Shown here piece by piece: positions 25,157-34,101 of a stretch of DNA of 64,000 nucleotides. This DNA comes from Hydrogenophaga flava NBRC 102514. Its GTDB lineage: Bacteria > Pseudomonadota > Gammaproteobacteria > Burkholderiales > Burkholderiaceae_C. Within the stretch, counting starts at the first letter, position 1. The number at the start of each line of letters is the position of its first letter. The stretch spans positions 1 through 64,000 of the forward strand of contig NZ_BCTF01000023.1 of the NCBI RefSeq assembly GCF_001571145.1, written 5' to 3'. The notes beneath the pieces were generated by a model. That model was not told the origin of the DNA, ran no database searches, and saw only the letters and a program-made list of their open reading frames with translations. The position numbers and the translations under genes are program-made.

Positions 25157-28100
25157 TGCCGCCTGCGCACCCGCCAGTCCTGGCTGGCCGAGCCAGCCGG
25201 GCTTGCGCAGGCCGAACAGCAGCTCGTACATCACCGGCACCAGACCCAGGGTCACCAGCGTGCCCAGCAGCAGGCCGCCCATGATGGTGACGGCCATGCC
25301 CGACCACAGCGGGCCGCCGAACAGCAGCAGCGGCACCAGGCCGGCCACGCAGGTGAGCTTGGTCATCACGATGGGGCGCAGGCGCTGCACGGCGGCGCCG
25401 ATCACCGCTTCCCGGCGCGACTTTCCCGCCGCCAGCTCGGCCTCGATGCGTTCGAGCAGCAGCACCGCGTTGTTGACGATGATGCCGGCCAGCGACAGCA
25501 GGCCGAAGTTGGCCATGAAGCCCAGCGGCTCGCCTGCGATCTTCAGCGCGGGCGCCACGCCGATCAGGGCGAACGGAATGATGCTGAGGATCAGCGCCAG
25601 CTTGCGGAACGAGCCGAACTGCCAGACGAAGAGGATCAGCATCGCCACCGCCGCGTGCGGCAGGTACTCGCTGAGCGCCTCATTGGCTTCGGCGGCTTCT
25701 TCGATCTCGGCCCCGAGTTCGATGCGGTAGCCCGGCGGCAGCGCCAGCGCGGCCACGGTCGGCGCGAGCTGGTCCACCACCTGCTGCGCGGTCTGGGTTT
25801 CGCTGCGGCCCTGCACGGTGAGCGTGCGCGCGAGGTCGCGGCGGCGGACGACGGAGGGTTCCGAGCCCATCGACACCGTGGCGATGGCCGACAGGGGCAC
25901 CGGCGCGGCGCCGGTGGCCGGGTAGATCAGGCTGTTGGCCACGTCCTCGGGTTGATGGCGCTCGGCGGCGGTGCCGCGCACCACCAGCGGCACCAGCGTG
26001 TCGCCGTCGCGCAGGGCCGACACCGCCACGCCGCTGAAGCGCGCGCCCAGCGAGGTGGCAACATCTTCGCTGGTGATGCCCAGGCGGCGCGCCTTGCGCT
26101 GGTCGATCTGCACGTCCAGCCGGGGCACACGCTGGTCCCAGTCGTCGCGCACGCCCACGACGCCGGGTACACCCCGCAGCGCGGTCTGAAGCTGAGCGCC
26201 CAGGCGGCGCAGCTCGCCCTCGTCGGGGCCCGAGATGCGGTAGGCCACGGTGCCCGAGTCGCTGGAGCCCAGCGAGAAGCGTTTGACGTCCGCGCGCAGC
26301 CCGGGGTGGTGCTGGGCCAGCCAGTCGCGGGTGCGCTCGATCATCGGGTCCAGCGCGTCCTTGTCCTGGACGCCCACGGTGAAGTAGCCGATGTGCGAGG
26401 CCGGCAGGGGCGGGTTGAGCCCGAGGATGATGCGTGGCCCGCCGTCGGCCACGTAGCCGATGCTGGTCGTCACCTCGGGGTTGGCTTCCTTGTCGCTCAG
26501 CCAGCGGCTGACGGCCTGCACGGTGGACAGCGTGGCGCGCGAGTCGCTGCCGGGCTGCAGTTCCAGGGTGATCTGGTACTGCGGCCGGTCCGACGGCGGC
26601 AGGAAGCCCGCGGGCACGCTGGCCAGCATCGCCATCGCGCCGGTGAACAGCAGTGCCATGGCCCCCAGGAAGACCGCCTTGTGGTCGAGCACCGTGGCAA
26701 TCACCCGGCGGTAGGCGCGGTAGAACTTGGTTTCGGGGGGCGCGTCGGCCTGCGCGGCGTGGTGCGAGGGCTTGAGGAAGTGGTAACACAGCAGTGGCGT
26801 CACCGTCAGGCAGAACAGCCAGGAGCCCAGCAGCGACAGCGCGAGCACGATCACCAGCGGGCGCAGGTACTCGTTGATCGACGTGTTGCCGAAGAAGAAG
26901 GGCGAGAACGCAAAGATGATCACCAGCGAGGAGGTGAGCAGCGGGATGGCCAGTGTCTGGCCGGCGCGGATGCAGGCCTCGCGCCGCTCCTCGCCGGCGG
27001 CCAGCCGGCGCTCGATGTCTTCGGCAATCACGATGCCGTTGTCCACCAGCAGGCCCAGCGCGATGATGATGGCAGCCATCGACACGTTGTGCAGCTCGAT
27101 GGAGAGCAGCTGCATGGCGATCAGCGTGCCCAGGATGGTCAGCGGCACGATGCTGCCCACCACCAGGCCGGCGCGCCAGCCCAGGAACAGCACGACGACC
27201 GCCATCACGATGACGATGGTCTCGCCCATTACGCGGTTCATCTTGCCCATCTCCTGGTCCACGACGTCGGCCTGGAAGGTGACGTAGTCGAGCGCGAAGC
27301 CGGCCGGCAGCTGCTGCTGCAGTTCGGCCACACGGGCCTTCAGGGATTCGCCAAAGGCCTGGATGTTCTGCCCCGCGCGCATGGACACGCCCAGCACCAC
27401 GGCGGGTTCGCCCCGGTAGACGGCGGCCGAATCCGGCGGATCGGCGGGCAGCACCTGGATGCGCGCGATGTCGCCCAGGCGCACGGTGGCATCGGCGCTG
27501 CCGCTGCGCTGCGGCACGCTGAGCACGAACTGGCGCAGCGCGTCCAGCGAAACGATTTCACCGGAGGCCACCAGGGCGCTGTTGAGCCCGCCCAGCACCA
27601 CCTGGCCGCCCGAGAGCACCACGTTCTGCTGCTGCAGCTGCTGCAGCACGGCGGGGGCGCCCAGGCCCAGACCCGCCAGGCGCGCGCGGTCGAACTCGAT
27701 GTAGACGCGTTCGTCCTGCAGGCCGTGGAAGCTCACGCTCTGCACGCCCGGCAGGGTGTAGAGCTGGTCGCGCAGGCGCTTGAGCGGCTCGCGCATCTCG
27801 CTCATGGAGAAACCCGGTGCGGTGACGGCGATGGAGGCCACGGCTACCCGTCCGAAATCGTCGTTCACCTGTGCCGGCAGCGTGCCGTCGGGGAACAGGG
27901 GCGAGACCTCGGCCAGCTTGGCGCGCACCTTCTGCCAGATCGGCTGCAGATCGGCGTGGTGCTCGTGCACGGTGACCTGGGTGATGAGCAGGCCGGTGCG
28001 CACCGTGCTGACCACGTGCTTGACCTCGGGCAGCTCGCGCAGCCGCTCCTCCAGCGGGCGCGCGATCAGCTGCTCCATGCGCTCCACCGGCAGGCCGGGG

Positions 28101-28252
28101 TTGGCGACGAAGACCATCGCGTCGCGGATGGTGGTGGAGGGTTCTTCCTGCGACGGGAACTTCAGGAACGCGAACATACCGGCCAGCAGCACCAGGGCGG
28201 CGACGAAGAAGGTCAGTCGGCTGGCGCCGAGTGCGGACTCGGTGAGCTTCAT
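25151..28252 (-). CDS. RND efflux pump, inner membrane subunit
   Basis: A 1033-residue AcrB/HAE1/heavy-metal-type RND transporter of full length, with an N-terminal helix (about 13-30) and EEPSTTIRDAMV, two periplasmic domains and the second helix bundle (about 335-560, 860-1020). Charged residues in helix 4 are visible in LLVDNGIVIAEDIE. The N-terminus and family look are closer to the AcrB/D/F type with an EEPS motif than to CzcA. It is the second gene of adaptor-pump with a 4-bp overlap; the outer-membrane factor diverges at 30055. Substrates cannot be inferred. Confidence 0.95.
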   Translation of the reverse strand: MKLTESALGASRLTFFVAALVLLAGMFAFLKFPSQEEPSTTIRDAMVFVANPGLPVERMEQLIARPLEERLRELPEVKHVVSTVRTGLLITQVTVHEHHADLQPIWQKVRAKLAEVSPLFPDGTLPAQVNDDFGRVAVASIAVTAPGFSMSEMREPLKRLRDQLYTLPGVQSVSFHGLQDERVYIEFDRARLAGLGLGAPAVLQQLQQQNVVLSGGQVVLGGLNSALVASGEIVSLDALRQFVLSVPQRSGSADATVRLGDIARIQVLPADPPDSAAVYRGEPAVVLGVSMRAGQNIQAFGESLKARVAELQQQLPAGFALDYVTFQADVVDQEMGKMNRVMGETIVIVMAVVVLFLGWRAGLVVGSIVPLTILGTLIAMQLLSIELHNVSMAAIIIALGLLVDNGIVIAEDIERRLAAGEERREACIRAGQTLAIPLLTSSLVIIFAFSPFFFGNTSINEYLRPLVIVLALSLLGSWLFCLTVTPLLCYHFLKPSHHAAQADAPPETKFYRAYRRVIATVLDHKAVFLGAMALLFTGAMAMLASVPAGFLPPSDRPQYQITLELQPGSDSRATLSTVQAVSRWLSDKEANPEVTTSIGYVADGGPRIILGLNPPLPASHIGYFTVGVQDKDALDPMIERTRDWLAQHHPGLRADVKRFSLGSSDSGTVAYRISGPDEGELRRLGAQLQTALRGVPGVVGVRDDWDQRVPRLDVQIDQRKARRLGITSEDVATSLGARFSGVAVSALRDGDTLVPLVVRGTAAERHQPEDVANSLIYPATGAAPVPLSAIATVSMGSEPSVVRRRDLARTLTVQGRSETQTAQQVVDQLAPTVAALALPPGYRIELGAEIEEAAEANEALSEYLPHAAVAMLILFVWQFGSFRKLALILSIIPFALIGVAPALKIAGEPLGFMANFGLLSLAGIIVNNAVLLLERIEAELAAGKSRREAVIGAAVQRLRPIVMTKLTCVAGLVPLLLFGGPLWSGMAVTIMGGLLLGTLVTLGLVPVMYELLFGLRKPGWLGQPGLAGAQAAG

Positions 28253-29370
28253 GGCTGGGCTCCGTGCAGCAGGGTGGTCGGCGTGTGGGGCACGGCGGCC
28301 TGGCCGTCGGTGAGGAAGGCGGTGCCCGCGACGACCACCTGCTCACCCGCCTGCAGGCCCGAGGTGACGGGGATGCGGCCGCCGGGCAGCACCTGGCTGC
28401 CAATCTGCACCGCGCGCCGCACCAGCGTGCCCTGGGCCGCGTCGAACACGAAGACGCTGGCCGCGCCGGGCGCGGTGGCCGGCAGCAGGGCCGGGGCGGG
28501 CACGGTCACGCCGGCGGTCTGCGGCTGCGGCAGCTCCACCGACACCACCGAGCCGCTGCGCAGGCCGGGCGCGGCGCCGTCCAGGCGGAACACCGCCTGC
28601 ACCAGGGAGCCGTTGTCGCTGTGCGTGGACAGCCGTTCCAGCCTCAGCGGCCGGGTGCCGGCATCCCCAGCGGTGTTGCCGAGCCGGGCGGTCGCGGTCT
28701 GCCCGGGTTGCAGGTGCGCGGCGGTCGCCTCGGGCAGCATGCTGACCACCTCCAGCGCCTGTCCGGCCTCGATCTGCAGCACCGTCTGGCCGGCGCCCAC
28801 GTCGCTGTGGGGCTGGGTGGTGCGGGCGACGATCTCGCCGTCGAAGGGTGCCTTGATGTCCGCCAGCGCCAGGTCGCGGCGCGCCATGGCCAGCGCGGCG
28901 TCGGCGGCCTGCAGCTGGCTGAGTGCCACGCGGTGCTGCGTCTGCACCGCTTCCAGCGCGGTGGCCGAGATGATCTGGTCCCTGGCCAGGGCCTCGTGCT
29001 GCTGCAGCTGGGTCGTGCGCTCGGCCAGCGCGGCGGCCGCGGCCGTGCGGTCGGCCTGTGCCTTGTCCAGCCGCCACTGCGCGGGCGCTGCGTCCAGCCG
29101 GGCCAGCACCTGGCCGGCCCGCACGCGGTCGCCCACGTCCACCAGGATGGCGGCGATGCGCCCCGGCTGTTCAAAGCCCAGTTCGGCGCGCTGGCGCGCG
29201 CGCAGGGTGCCGACGAAGGTCTGTGTGGCGTCGGCTGCGGCGGTGGTCAGCCGTTCCAGCTTGACAGGGCGGGGCGCGGTGGCGGCGGGCGGGGGTGCTT
29301 CGGTGCAGCCGGCGAGCAGCGCGGCCAGCAGGGCGGCGGTGGCGATGGTCTTGCGACGGGGCGATGGCAT
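28249..29370 (-). CDS. RND efflux periplasmic adaptor (membrane fusion lipoprotein)
   Basis: A 373-residue MFP/AcrA-type adaptor. A signal with lipobox LLAGC (Cys22) shows that it is an inner-membrane-anchored lipoprotein. The barrel/lipoyl halves flank a coiled-coil hairpin (about residues 80-170: ALAERTTQLQQHEALARDQI). It joins the pump to the outer-membrane factor. It lies 41 bp downstream of the TetR regulator, so tetR, adaptor and pump are probably one transcript, negatively autoregulated from the operator at 29998-30016. Confidence 0.93.
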   Translation of the reverse strand: MPSPRRKTIATAALLAALLAGCTEAPPPAATAPRPVKLERLTTAAADATQTFVGTLRARQRAELGFEQPGRIAAILVDVGDRVRAGQVLARLDAAPAQWRLDKAQADRTAAAAALAERTTQLQQHEALARDQIISATALEAVQTQHRVALSQLQAADAALAMARRDLALADIKAPFDGEIVARTTQPHSDVGAGQTVLQIEAGQALEVVSMLPEATAAHLQPGQTATARLGNTAGDAGTRPLRLERLSTHSDNGSLVQAVFRLDGAAPGLRSGSVVSVELPQPQTAGVTVPAPALLPATAPGAASVFVFDAAQGTLVRRAVQIGSQVLPGGRIPVTSGLQAGEQVVVAGTAFLTDGQAAVPHTPTTLLHGAQP

Positions 29371-29411
29371 GGGAGGGTGTCCGGTTCAGGGGGAATGGGA
29401 AAACAGGGAAG

Positions 29412-29966
29412 TCAGTCGAAGCGCTGGGCGAGCTGTTGCATCGCCTGGCGCATGGCGGCGTGTTGCTGGGGGCTGAACTGGTGCAGGTTCAGCAACTCCA
29501 GCAGCAAGAGACCGTCCAGGGCGGCGGCCACCACCAGCGCCAGGCCCGCCTCGGGCCCGGTGTCGCTCAGCTCGCCGTAGGTGCGGTCGAAGAGTTGCTG
29601 CACCGGGCCCAGCAGGTGCGGGTAGCTGGTGGCCGCGGCCAGCAGGTTGGCCTGCAAGCGTTTTTCGCTGGCAGGCATGTCGAAGGTGTCGTCCACCAGG
29701 GCCATCAGCCGCGCGCTGATGGTGGCGCCGCGCTGCGCGGCCTTGGTCCGGCTGCGCTGGTCGAGCTCCTGGCTCATGCGCTCGACGAGGGCACCGAGCA
29801 GGTCGTCCTTGGTCTTGAAGTGGTAGATCAGGCCGGCCTTGGTGACCCCGGCGGCGGCGGCCACACCTTCCAGCGTCAGCTCCTGAACACTGTGGGTGGC
29901 GATCAGTTCGGCGGCGGCGTCCAGCAGCTTCTCGCGTGAGCTGCTGCGTCCGGGTGGGTTGGGCAT
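29412..29966 (-). CDS. TetR-family repressor of the RND system
   Basis: A 184-residue TetR repressor. The helix-turn-helix is at about residues 25-55 (LTLEGVAAAAGVTKAGLIYHFKTKDDLL). The C-terminal part resembles the TetR_C type of efflux regulators. AGGAG lies upstream of the Met at 29966. It diverges from the outer-membrane factor gene across 88 bp that contain a perfect palindrome, so it presumably represses both directions until a ligand binds. Confidence 0.93.
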   Translation of the reverse strand: MPNPPGRSSSREKLLDAAAELIATHSVQELTLEGVAAAAGVTKAGLIYHFKTKDDLLGALVERMSQELDQRSRTKAAQRGATISARLMALVDDTFDMPASEKRLQANLLAAATSYPHLLGPVQQLFDRTYGELSDTGPEAGLALVVAAALDGLLLLELLNLHQFSPQQHAAMRQAMQQLAQRFD

Positions 29967-29997
29967 GGAAGGCTCCTGAAGTACTGAAGTGGTTGAA

Positions 29998-30016
29998 ACT
30001 ATACTGCACGTATAGT
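29998..30016. promoter_or_regulatory. TetR operator between tetR and the outer-membrane factor
   Basis: ACTATACTGCACGTATAGT is a perfect 7-5-7 inverted repeat 32 bp upstream of tetR and 39 bp upstream of the outer-membrane factor start. TetR sites of this length and position are standard. It contains TATAGT-like -10 elements in both directions, so binding would block both promoters. Confidence 0.7.
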
Positions 30017-30054
30017 AAAGTTACGAGCGCCGTCTGTCAACAAGGAGATCGTTC

Positions 30055-31446
30055 ATGAGCTGTTTTTCCCCGGCCCGTCTGGCCCTGGCCACTGCCGCAT
30101 TGGTGGCGCTGGCGGGCTGCGCCGCACCCGTGACCACACCCGCCGCGGCCTGGCAGGCGCCCGCCGCCTGGAGCGCGGACGCCCCCCTGGCCGCCCCCAC
30201 CGCCCAGGCGGCCGTGCCAGCCACCGGGGCCTGGTGGGCATCCGCCGGCAGCGCCGAACTCAACGCACTGGTGGAGGCGGCGCTGCGCTCCAACCGCGAC
30301 CTGCACATCGCCGCAGCCCGCGTGCTGCAGGCGCGCGCCGGTGTCGATGCGGCCGATGCACAGCAGATGCCGCAACTGGGCCTGGCGGCCAGCGCGCAGC
30401 GGGGGCGCGATGCCAGCGCCAGCCCCAAGGCCAGCGTGTCGTCGGCTGGCCTGCGCGCGGGCTGGGAACCCGACCTGTTCGGCGCGCAGGGTCTGGCCAG
30501 CCGGGCGGCGACGCTGGATGCGCAGGGCGCCGAGCTGGCGCAGCGGGCGATGCGGGTCGCCATCGCGGCCGACGTGAGCACGGCCTGGTTCGAGATCCAG
30601 GCGCTGCGCCGCCGCGAGGCCGTGGCGCGCGACGCGCTGGCCACACTGGAGCACCAGATCGAGGTGGCCCGGCGGCGTTTCGGCGTGGGCCAGTCGAGCG
30701 CGCTGGACGTGGACCGCCTGCTGGCCGAGCGGGGGCAGGAGCGCGCCGCGCTCGTGCAGCTGCAGGGTGCCCAGCGCGCGCGCCTGCGCCAGCTGGCGGT
30801 GCTCACCGGCGCCGCGCAGCCCGACCCCGCGCTGGCCTTCGCCGACGCCGGCGCCTCCGGCATCGCCGCACCTGCGGGGCTGCTGCCGGCGGAGCTGCTG
30901 GAGCGCCGCCCCGACGTGCAGCTGCAGGCCCGGGCGCTGGAGGCCGCTGCGGCTCGGTTGGGCGTGGCCCGGCGCGACCTCTACCCGCGCATCCAGCTGG
31001 ACTGGGCGGGCCGAAAGGAGCGCCTGAGCGTGGGCGGGGCGAGCGCATCGCCCACGCTGGTGGTCGGCTACGGGGTGTCGCTGGCGCTGCCGGTCTTCGA
31101 CGGTGGCCGCATCCGCGCCAACATCGCCGTGCACGAGGCGCGCACCCAGGAGGCCATGGCCAGCTACGAGAAAGCCATGATCGGCGCGCTGGCCGATGCC
31201 GAGACCGCGCTGGTCCAGCTGGCCGCGGCCGAGACCACCGTGGCCGAGCTGGAGCAGACCCAGCGCGCGGCGGCCGATGCGGCGGCGCGCAGCCAGCGGC
31301 TGTACGAGGCCGGCCTGGTGGGCCTGGACACCGTGCTGGACGTGCGGCGCAGCCAGCTGCGCGCGCAGGACGCCCTGCTGCAGGCGCGCGGCGCCCAGTG
31401 GGTGGCGGGTGTGTCGGTGCGCCGGGCGTTCGCCGGCCAGGTGTGA
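30055..31446 (+). CDS. Outer-membrane efflux factor (NodT/OprM type)
   Basis: A 463-residue TolC-superfamily lipoprotein with lipobox LVALAGC (signal about 1-22) and two repeats of the outer-membrane factor domain (about 55-240 and 265-455). A conserved PAELLERRPDV precedes the second repeat, characteristic of the NodT family. It forms the exit duct for the adaptor/pump encoded in the opposite direction. Ribosome site AAGGAGATC just before the ATG. Confidence 0.95.
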   Translation: MSCFSPARLALATAALVALAGCAAPVTTPAAAWQAPAAWSADAPLAAPTAQAAVPATGAWWASAGSAELNALVEAALRSNRDLHIAAARVLQARAGVDAADAQQMPQLGLAASAQRGRDASASPKASVSSAGLRAGWEPDLFGAQGLASRAATLDAQGAELAQRAMRVAIAADVSTAWFEIQALRRREAVARDALATLEHQIEVARRRFGVGQSSALDVDRLLAERGQERAALVQLQGAQRARLRQLAVLTGAAQPDPALAFADAGASGIAAPAGLLPAELLERRPDVQLQARALEAAAARLGVARRDLYPRIQLDWAGRKERLSVGGASASPTLVVGYGVSLALPVFDGGRIRANIAVHEARTQEAMASYEKAMIGALADAETALVQLAAAETTVAELEQTQRAAADAAARSQRLYEAGLVGLDTVLDVRRSQLRAQDALLQARGAQWVAGVSVRRAFAGQV

Positions 31447-31458
31447 ACCGTTCGATGG

Positions 31459-31487
31459 GCGCCGCGGCTCACGGCGCGCCGCGGCGC
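31459..31487. terminator. Hairpin between convergent genes
   Basis: A 10-bp stem GCGCCGCGGC / GCCGCGGCGC with a 9-nt loop lies between the outer-membrane factor stop (31446) and the AraC gene stop (31469), extending into the latter. No T-run; a bidirectional end is plausible but not proven. Confidence 0.4.
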
Positions 31488-32512
31488 TCGCCGGGCAGCG
31501 CGCCCGACCAGCGCTTGAACGCGCGCCGGAAGCTGCGCGCGTCGGCAAAGCCGCAGGCCAGGGCCACCTCGGCCACCGGCAGGCCCGCGTGCTGCAGCAG
31601 GTCGCGCGCGCGCTCGTGCCGGATGTCGTCCAGCAGGGTCTGGTAGGACAGCCCCTGTTCGGTCAGGCGGCGGCGCAGCGTGCGTTCGCTCATGTTCAGC
31701 TCCTGCGCCACGGCGTGCAGGGGCTGGGGCTGGTCCAGGTGGGCGCGCAGACGGCTGGCGATGGACTGGACCAGGTCGCTGCGGCGCTCCGGTCGCTTGA
31801 GAAAGCCGTCGAGCTGGGCGCGCAGGGGCCGGCAGGTGATCTCGTCGTAGCCGGGCAGGGGGGCGGCCAGCCACTGCGTGTCGCTGACCAGCCGGTTTGC
31901 CCCGGCGCCGAAGTGCACGGGGCAGCGGAAGAACTGCGTGTAGGCGCGGGCGTGGGCCGGCCGCGGGTAGGCCAGTTCGACGCGCCGCGGGCTGTAGCCC
32001 GGGCCGACCAGGCCGCGCACCACGGCCACGGCGCTGGAGAAGGCCTCTTCCACCAGAAAGGGTTCGATGGCGACATCGAACTGCTTGGGCCGGACCTCCA
32101 GCACCATCTCGTCCCGCTGGATGGACGTGCTGTGCTCCACCAGGGCGCCCACGTCGCCCTGGTGTGCCAGGCCGTATTCGATGGCCTCGCCCAGGGTTTC
32201 GCAGGTCAGCATGGCCAGTCCCGGCAGCCCCCAGGACACCGGGGTCTGCCGCGCCCCGGCGGACAGGCCGAGCGCCGGGTCCTGCAGGGCCTGGTAGCTG
32301 CGCACGATGAGCAGCCGCAGCTGCCGGTACGACAGCCGCATGCCGAGGTCGAACAGGTCGCGGTAGCCAAAGCCCAGCCCCCGGCAGACCCGTCCGGGCG
32401 GCAGCCCGCGCTCTCGCAGCAGGCCCAGCAGGGAGCGCGCGGTGTTGGGCACCAGCGTGGCGTCGGTGAGGTGGCGGGTGTCACCGCCGGGTGCAGGGCG
32501 TGGTGGGGTCAT
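31469..32512 (-). CDS. AraC-family transcriptional regulator
   Basis: A 347-residue AraC protein with a variable N-terminal arabinose-binding-like domain (about 50-230; GLSAGARQTPVSWGLPGLAML is typical of the AraC-binding family PF12625) and a C-terminal double helix-turn-helix (about 255-345: LHAVAQELNMSERTLRRRL and VAEVALACGFADARSFRRAFKRW). This subtype usually controls oxidation of hydrophobic or lipid-like substrates (ArgR/OruR-like). I chose the Met at 32512 rather than 32665. It diverges from the monooxygenase gene over 173 bp. Confidence 0.9.
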   Translation of the reverse strand: MTPPRPAPGGDTRHLTDATLVPNTARSLLGLLRERGLPPGRVCRGLGFGYRDLFDLGMRLSYRQLRLLIVRSYQALQDPALGLSAGARQTPVSWGLPGLAMLTCETLGEAIEYGLAHQGDVGALVEHSTSIQRDEMVLEVRPKQFDVAIEPFLVEEAFSSAVAVVRGLVGPGYSPRRVELAYPRPAHARAYTQFFRCPVHFGAGANRLVSDTQWLAAPLPGYDEITCRPLRAQLDGFLKRPERRSDLVQSIASRLRAHLDQPQPLHAVAQELNMSERTLRRRLTEQGLSYQTLLDDIRHERARDLLQHAGLPVAEVALACGFADARSFRRAFKRWSGALPGERRGAP

Positions 32513-32685
32513 GGGTTCCGGAGGAGGCCGTAGCGTGACCAGAGTGTGACCGATGTGTGGCCGCAATGGTTCCCTGTCTGGCCGGATGGGTCCCCAGTCG
32601 AAGGCGGGGCCGCCTCTAGATTCACGCCAGCTGTTTCGCACCAGCCCCGGCACCCGACACCCCATCCAGCCACGAAGGAGACACC

Positions 32686-34101
32686 ATGACCCCCACCACC
32701 GAACCCGGCGTCGTCGACTGCGGCGAGGCCACCTGCATCATCGGCGCCGGCCCCGGCGGCCTGAGCGCGGCCCGGGCGCTCAAGGCCCAGGGGCTGCCCT
32801 ATGAACAGTTCGAGCGCCACAGCGACGTGGGCGGCCTCTGGGACATGGACAACCCGGGCTCGCCGATCTACGAGTCGGCGCACTTCATCTCCTCGCGCGA
32901 CCTGTCGGGGTTCATGGGTTTTCCCATGCCCAAACACTTCCCGGACTATCCCTCGCACCGCCAGATCCTGGCCTATGTGCGCAGCTTTGCCGACGCCTAC
33001 GGCCTGCGCGGCGCGATCCGCCTGGGCACCGGTGTGAGCCAGGTGCGCAAGGACGCCGCCGGCCACTGGGTGGTCGAACTGAGCGATGGCACGCGCCGGC
33101 GCTACAAGGCCGTGGTGTGCGCCACCGGCTGCAACTGGGATCCGAACCTGCCGACCTTTGAAGGCCAGTTCAGCGGCGAACTGCGCCACTCGGTCACCTA
33201 CCGCTCGGGCGACGAGTTCCGCGGCAAGCGGGTGCTGGTGGTGGGGGCGGGCAACTCGGGGGCCGACATCGCCTGCGACGCCGCCACCCACGCGGACCAG
33301 GCCTTCATCAGCGTGCGGCGCGGCTACCACTTCATCCCCAAGCACATCTTCGGCATGCCGGCCGACGAGTTCGGCGAGTCGGGGCCGCACCTGCCGCTGT
33401 GGCTGGCGCGGCCGGTCTTCACCGGGCTGCTGCGCCTGATCACCGGCGACCTCACGCGCTTCGGTCTGCCCCGGCCGGACCACCGGCTGTTCGAAAGCCA
33501 CCCGCTGATGAACTCGCAGCTGTTGCACCACCTGCAGCACGGCAACATCGCGGTCAAGCCCGACATCTCGCACCTGGACGGCCGCGTCGTGGTGTTCAAG
33601 GACGGCTCGCGCGAAGAAGTCGACCTCGTGCTGTGCGCCACCGGTTACCGCTGGAGCTGCCGCTACGCGGCCGAGTACTTCGAGTGGCGGGGCGGACGCC
33701 CCCAGCTCTACCTGTCGATGTTCAGCCGCGACCACCGCAACCTGTTCGGCATCGGCTACCTGGAGAACAACTCCAGCGCCTACAAGCTGTTCGACACCCA
33801 GGCCTTCATGATTGCGTCCTACCTGCGAGCCCAGCGCGACCGCGACGCCAGCGCGGCCCGCTTCGAGCAGCTGATACAGCACGACCAGCCCGACCTCTCG
33901 GGCGGTATCCGCTTCGTCGACTCGCCGCGCCACGCGGTGTACATCGACGCGCATTCCTTCAAGACCTACCTGCGCAAGCTGCGCGCCCGCATGGGCTGGA
34001 ACGAGCTGAGCGAGGCCTTCTACGACCGCGTCAGGGTCGCGCCCGCGGCCCCGGCACCGGGCCCGCAGGCACCGGTGCGGGAGGTGGTGTCCCATGGCTG
34101 A
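32686..34101 (+). CDS. Class B flavin-containing monooxygenase
   Basis: A 471-residue FMO. Motifs: FAD loop CIIGAGPGGLSAAR (about 17-30), the FMO signature FSGELRHSVTY (F-x-G-x3-H-x3-Y, which is the FMO rather than Baeyer-Villiger form ending in W), and the NADPH loop VLVVGAGNSGADIA. It adds one oxygen atom to N, S or related soft nucleophiles at the expense of NADPH. Strong ribosome site AAGGAGA. The following SDR overlaps it by 8 bp, so a product alcohol/ketone may be processed next; the divergent AraC gene is the likely activator. Confidence 0.92.
   Translation: MTPTTEPGVVDCGEATCIIGAGPGGLSAARALKAQGLPYEQFERHSDVGGLWDMDNPGSPIYESAHFISSRDLSGFMGFPMPKHFPDYPSHRQILAYVRSFADAYGLRGAIRLGTGVSQVRKDAAGHWVVELSDGTRRRYKAVVCATGCNWDPNLPTFEGQFSGELRHSVTYRSGDEFRGKRVLVVGAGNSGADIACDAATHADQAFISVRRGYHFIPKHIFGMPADEFGESGPHLPLWLARPVFTGLLRLITGDLTRFGLPRPDHRLFESHPLMNSQLLHHLQHGNIAVKPDISHLDGRVVVFKDGSREEVDLVLCATGYRWSCRYAAEYFEWRGGRPQLYLSMFSRDHRNLFGIGYLENNSSAYKLFDTQAFMIASYLRAQRDRDASAARFEQLIQHDQPDLSGGIRFVDSPRHAVYIDAHSFKTYLRKLRARMGWNELSEAFYDRVRVAPAAPAPGPQAPVREVVSHG

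Noticed and set aside
25655-29476. Open frame of over 1200 codons on the plus strand across the RND pump and adaptor
   Set aside because: Repetitive Arg/Gly/His/Gln composition and no domain; both minus-strand genes have full family motifs in that interval.
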